34,172 bases of DNA from Nostoc punctiforme NIES-2108 (GTDB lineage: Bacteria > Cyanobacteriota > Cyanobacteriia > Cyanobacteriales > Nostocaceae), in the NCBI GenBank assembly GCA_003326195.1, contig LXQE01000117.1, forward strand, positions 120,345-154,516, in the 5' to 3' direction. Shown one piece after another: positions 33,135 through 34,172 of the stretch. Every line of letters starts with the position of its first letter. Positions within the stretch are counted from its first letter, which is position 1. The notes beneath the pieces were generated by a model that was given only the letters and a program-made list of their open reading frames with translations, was not told where the DNA came from and made no database searches. The position numbers were made by a program, and so were the translations under genes.

Positions 33135-34172
33135 TTAGCGCCGACTGCGAAAACCCTGTTTACCATTAACTTGGTCAAAGAGTACATCGTATTTATCAAA
33201 CAAGGCGATTCCAGGATTTACAAATATAGTCAGTTCTGTTTGTGGCGAGATACTCAAATTCCAGCGATTAAATCCGTCACGGGTTCCTGGTGTCAAACTG
33301 TAATCAAAAATGCCATTAATTCCTACTTTCACAGCATTTGCTGATCCTAATACTCCGGGTTTGAGTTTACCTGCTGTAGAAGCTGACTTGAATTCAGTCA
33401 AACCATTAATAGTTCCAGTATCAGCGATCGCTCTGCTATTACACAAATTTTTTGCAGAACTCCCAGCAAGAGTTAAACAAACTTTACTTAGTCGAGAGTC
33501 CCATCTTTTACCGGGTACACCACTAATTTCGGGTTGTTGACTCCAAGAAGCCATTTTGAAACCTGATTGATTCTCGGCAGTTAAACCGAGAATTAGGCTG
33601 CCATTGTTGTTATTACCACCATTACCAACGACAATAAATCCGTTACTCAGATTTCCTGATAATTTTCTCAACGGGTTATAGGGAAGTGATTTTTCAAAAT
33701 AGTTAACACCGACAATTCCCGAAAATGGTACACCATTATTTGCTGAACATTTAGGTTTTTGGGCAGTACATTGGCGACTAGTAACAATCTGTACAGGAAC
33801 AGGTTCGGCGGTGGGAATCAAACCAAATCGGACATTAGTGTAAACTAATTCTCCTTCCAGGATAGTACCATCACTTAATACCTCCTTGATATTTTGACCT
33901 GTTCTTTGGATCGGAGAATTACCTAAAAACTCTTTGGGAACTCTTAGCCCTCCTGACCCTGTATCTAATAAAATACGTTTTGGTCGACCATTTGCGATCG
34001 CAACTTCCAAAAAATAACCGCGAACACGTTGCCCAACGGAAGGTTTTGGATATAAAGGTAAGCTTACGGTGTTAAAAGTTGACTTGCGGGGTGTATTTTG
34101 CGAGATATCGCGCAACGCTGAATTTGGGAAAAGAGCCGCAAATGCCGACTGGCGTTGCGCTGCTGGTTCAGG
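33135..34172 (-). CDS. Aspartic-protease-like protein, two DTG motifs, 5' end beyond right edge
   Basis: At least 345 codons; the frame is open to the window edge and has no ATG, only a TTG at 34115, so the start lies outside. Two active-site-like motifs, LLDTGSGGLRV and AIADTGTING, are spaced about 170 residues apart, as in two-lobed pepsin-type enzymes. Between them is a Cys-containing loop (SRQCTAQKPKCS) that could form a disulfide, plus Gly/Asn-rich surface loops. The upstream residues (PEPAAQRQSAFAALFP) look like the region after a signal peptide, so export is likely. Bacterial relatives are poorly studied; protease activity is inferred from motifs only. It is convergent with the DUF938 gene. 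Confidence 0.75.
   Translation of the reverse strand, partial: PEPAAQRQSAFAALFPNSALRDISQNTPRKSTFNTVSLPLYPKPSVGQRVRGYFLEVAIANGRPKRILLDTGSGGLRVPKEFLGNSPIQRTGQNIKEVLSDGTILEGELVYTNVRFGLIPTAEPVPVQIVTSRQCTAQKPKCSANNGVPFSGIVGVNYFEKSLPYNPLRKLSGNLSNGFIVVGNGGNNNNGSLILGLTAENQSGFKMASWSQQPEISGVPGKRWDSRLSKVCLTLAGSSAKNLCNSRAIADTGTINGLTEFKSASTAGKLKPGVLGSANAVKVGINGIFDYSLTPGTRDGFNRWNLSISPQTELTIFVNPGIALFDKYDVLFDQVNGKQGFRSRR

Noticed and set aside
32847..33344. 165-codon plus-strand open frame
   Set aside because: It runs through dispersed repeats and into the antisense of the aspartic-protease-like gene; no coding character.

Overview
The window comes from a filamentous, Nostoc-type cyanobacterium. The evidence is the very frequent HIP1 octamer GCGATCGC, a phycobilisome-degradation gene (nblA), ferredoxin-type nitrite reductase, the cyanobacterial NarB/NrtP/NirA/NtcB set, and several dispersed palindromes and heptamer repeats of the kind that crowd Nostoc intergenic DNA. 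Base composition is AT-rich. No rRNA, tRNA or CRISPR array is visible.

Region 1 (about 1-14171) is a nitrate assimilation island. On the minus strand the order of transcription is nirA, nrtP, narB, a PsiE-family membrane protein, narM, followed by a DJ-1/PfpI protein and an FHA protein cut by the left edge. On the plus strand lie a Tat-exported Rieske lipoprotein (divergent from nirA), a HEAT-repeat protein, a Gly/Thr/Ser-repeat surface-type protein and ntcB. Two perfect NtcA boxes (GTA-N8-TAC), each followed after 22 bases by a TAN3T -10 box, sit upstream of nirA and of ntcB. This gives a simple circuit: NtcA turns on both the structural genes and the specific co-activator NtcB. NrtP imports nitrate/nitrite, NarB (with NarM) reduces nitrate, and NirA reduces nitrite to ammonium. 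Repeats have entered the cluster: a perfect 26-bp palindrome lies inside the narB reading frame, a heptamer repeat inside nirA, and nine 21-bp units fill the nirA-nrtP gap.

Region 2 (14252-17500) is mobile or variable. It holds a complete ISKra4-like insertion sequence with 18-bp inverted ends and an 8-bp target duplication. Next to it is a DUF4157/eCIS_core protein, the signature of contractile-injection-system cargo. Its downstream reading frame is separated only by an A9 run carrying the slippery heptamer A AAA AAC; read through with a -1 shift, both parts form one protein of about 476 aa.

Region 3 (17502-24529) holds a giant Ser/Thr kinase-AAA ATPase-GAF-histidine kinase, a peroxiredoxin-like protein and nblA.

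Region 4 (24530-34172) is mixed accessory DNA. It contains a MITE-like palindromic element, a small membrane protein, a 5'-truncated amino acid permease, a lipoprotein with a methyltransferase domain, a short-chain dehydrogenase followed by an alkaline/neutral invertase (GH100), two small unknown genes, a NUDIX pseudogene with an internal deletion, a DUF938 methyltransferase, and a two-DTG aspartic-protease-like protein running off the right edge.
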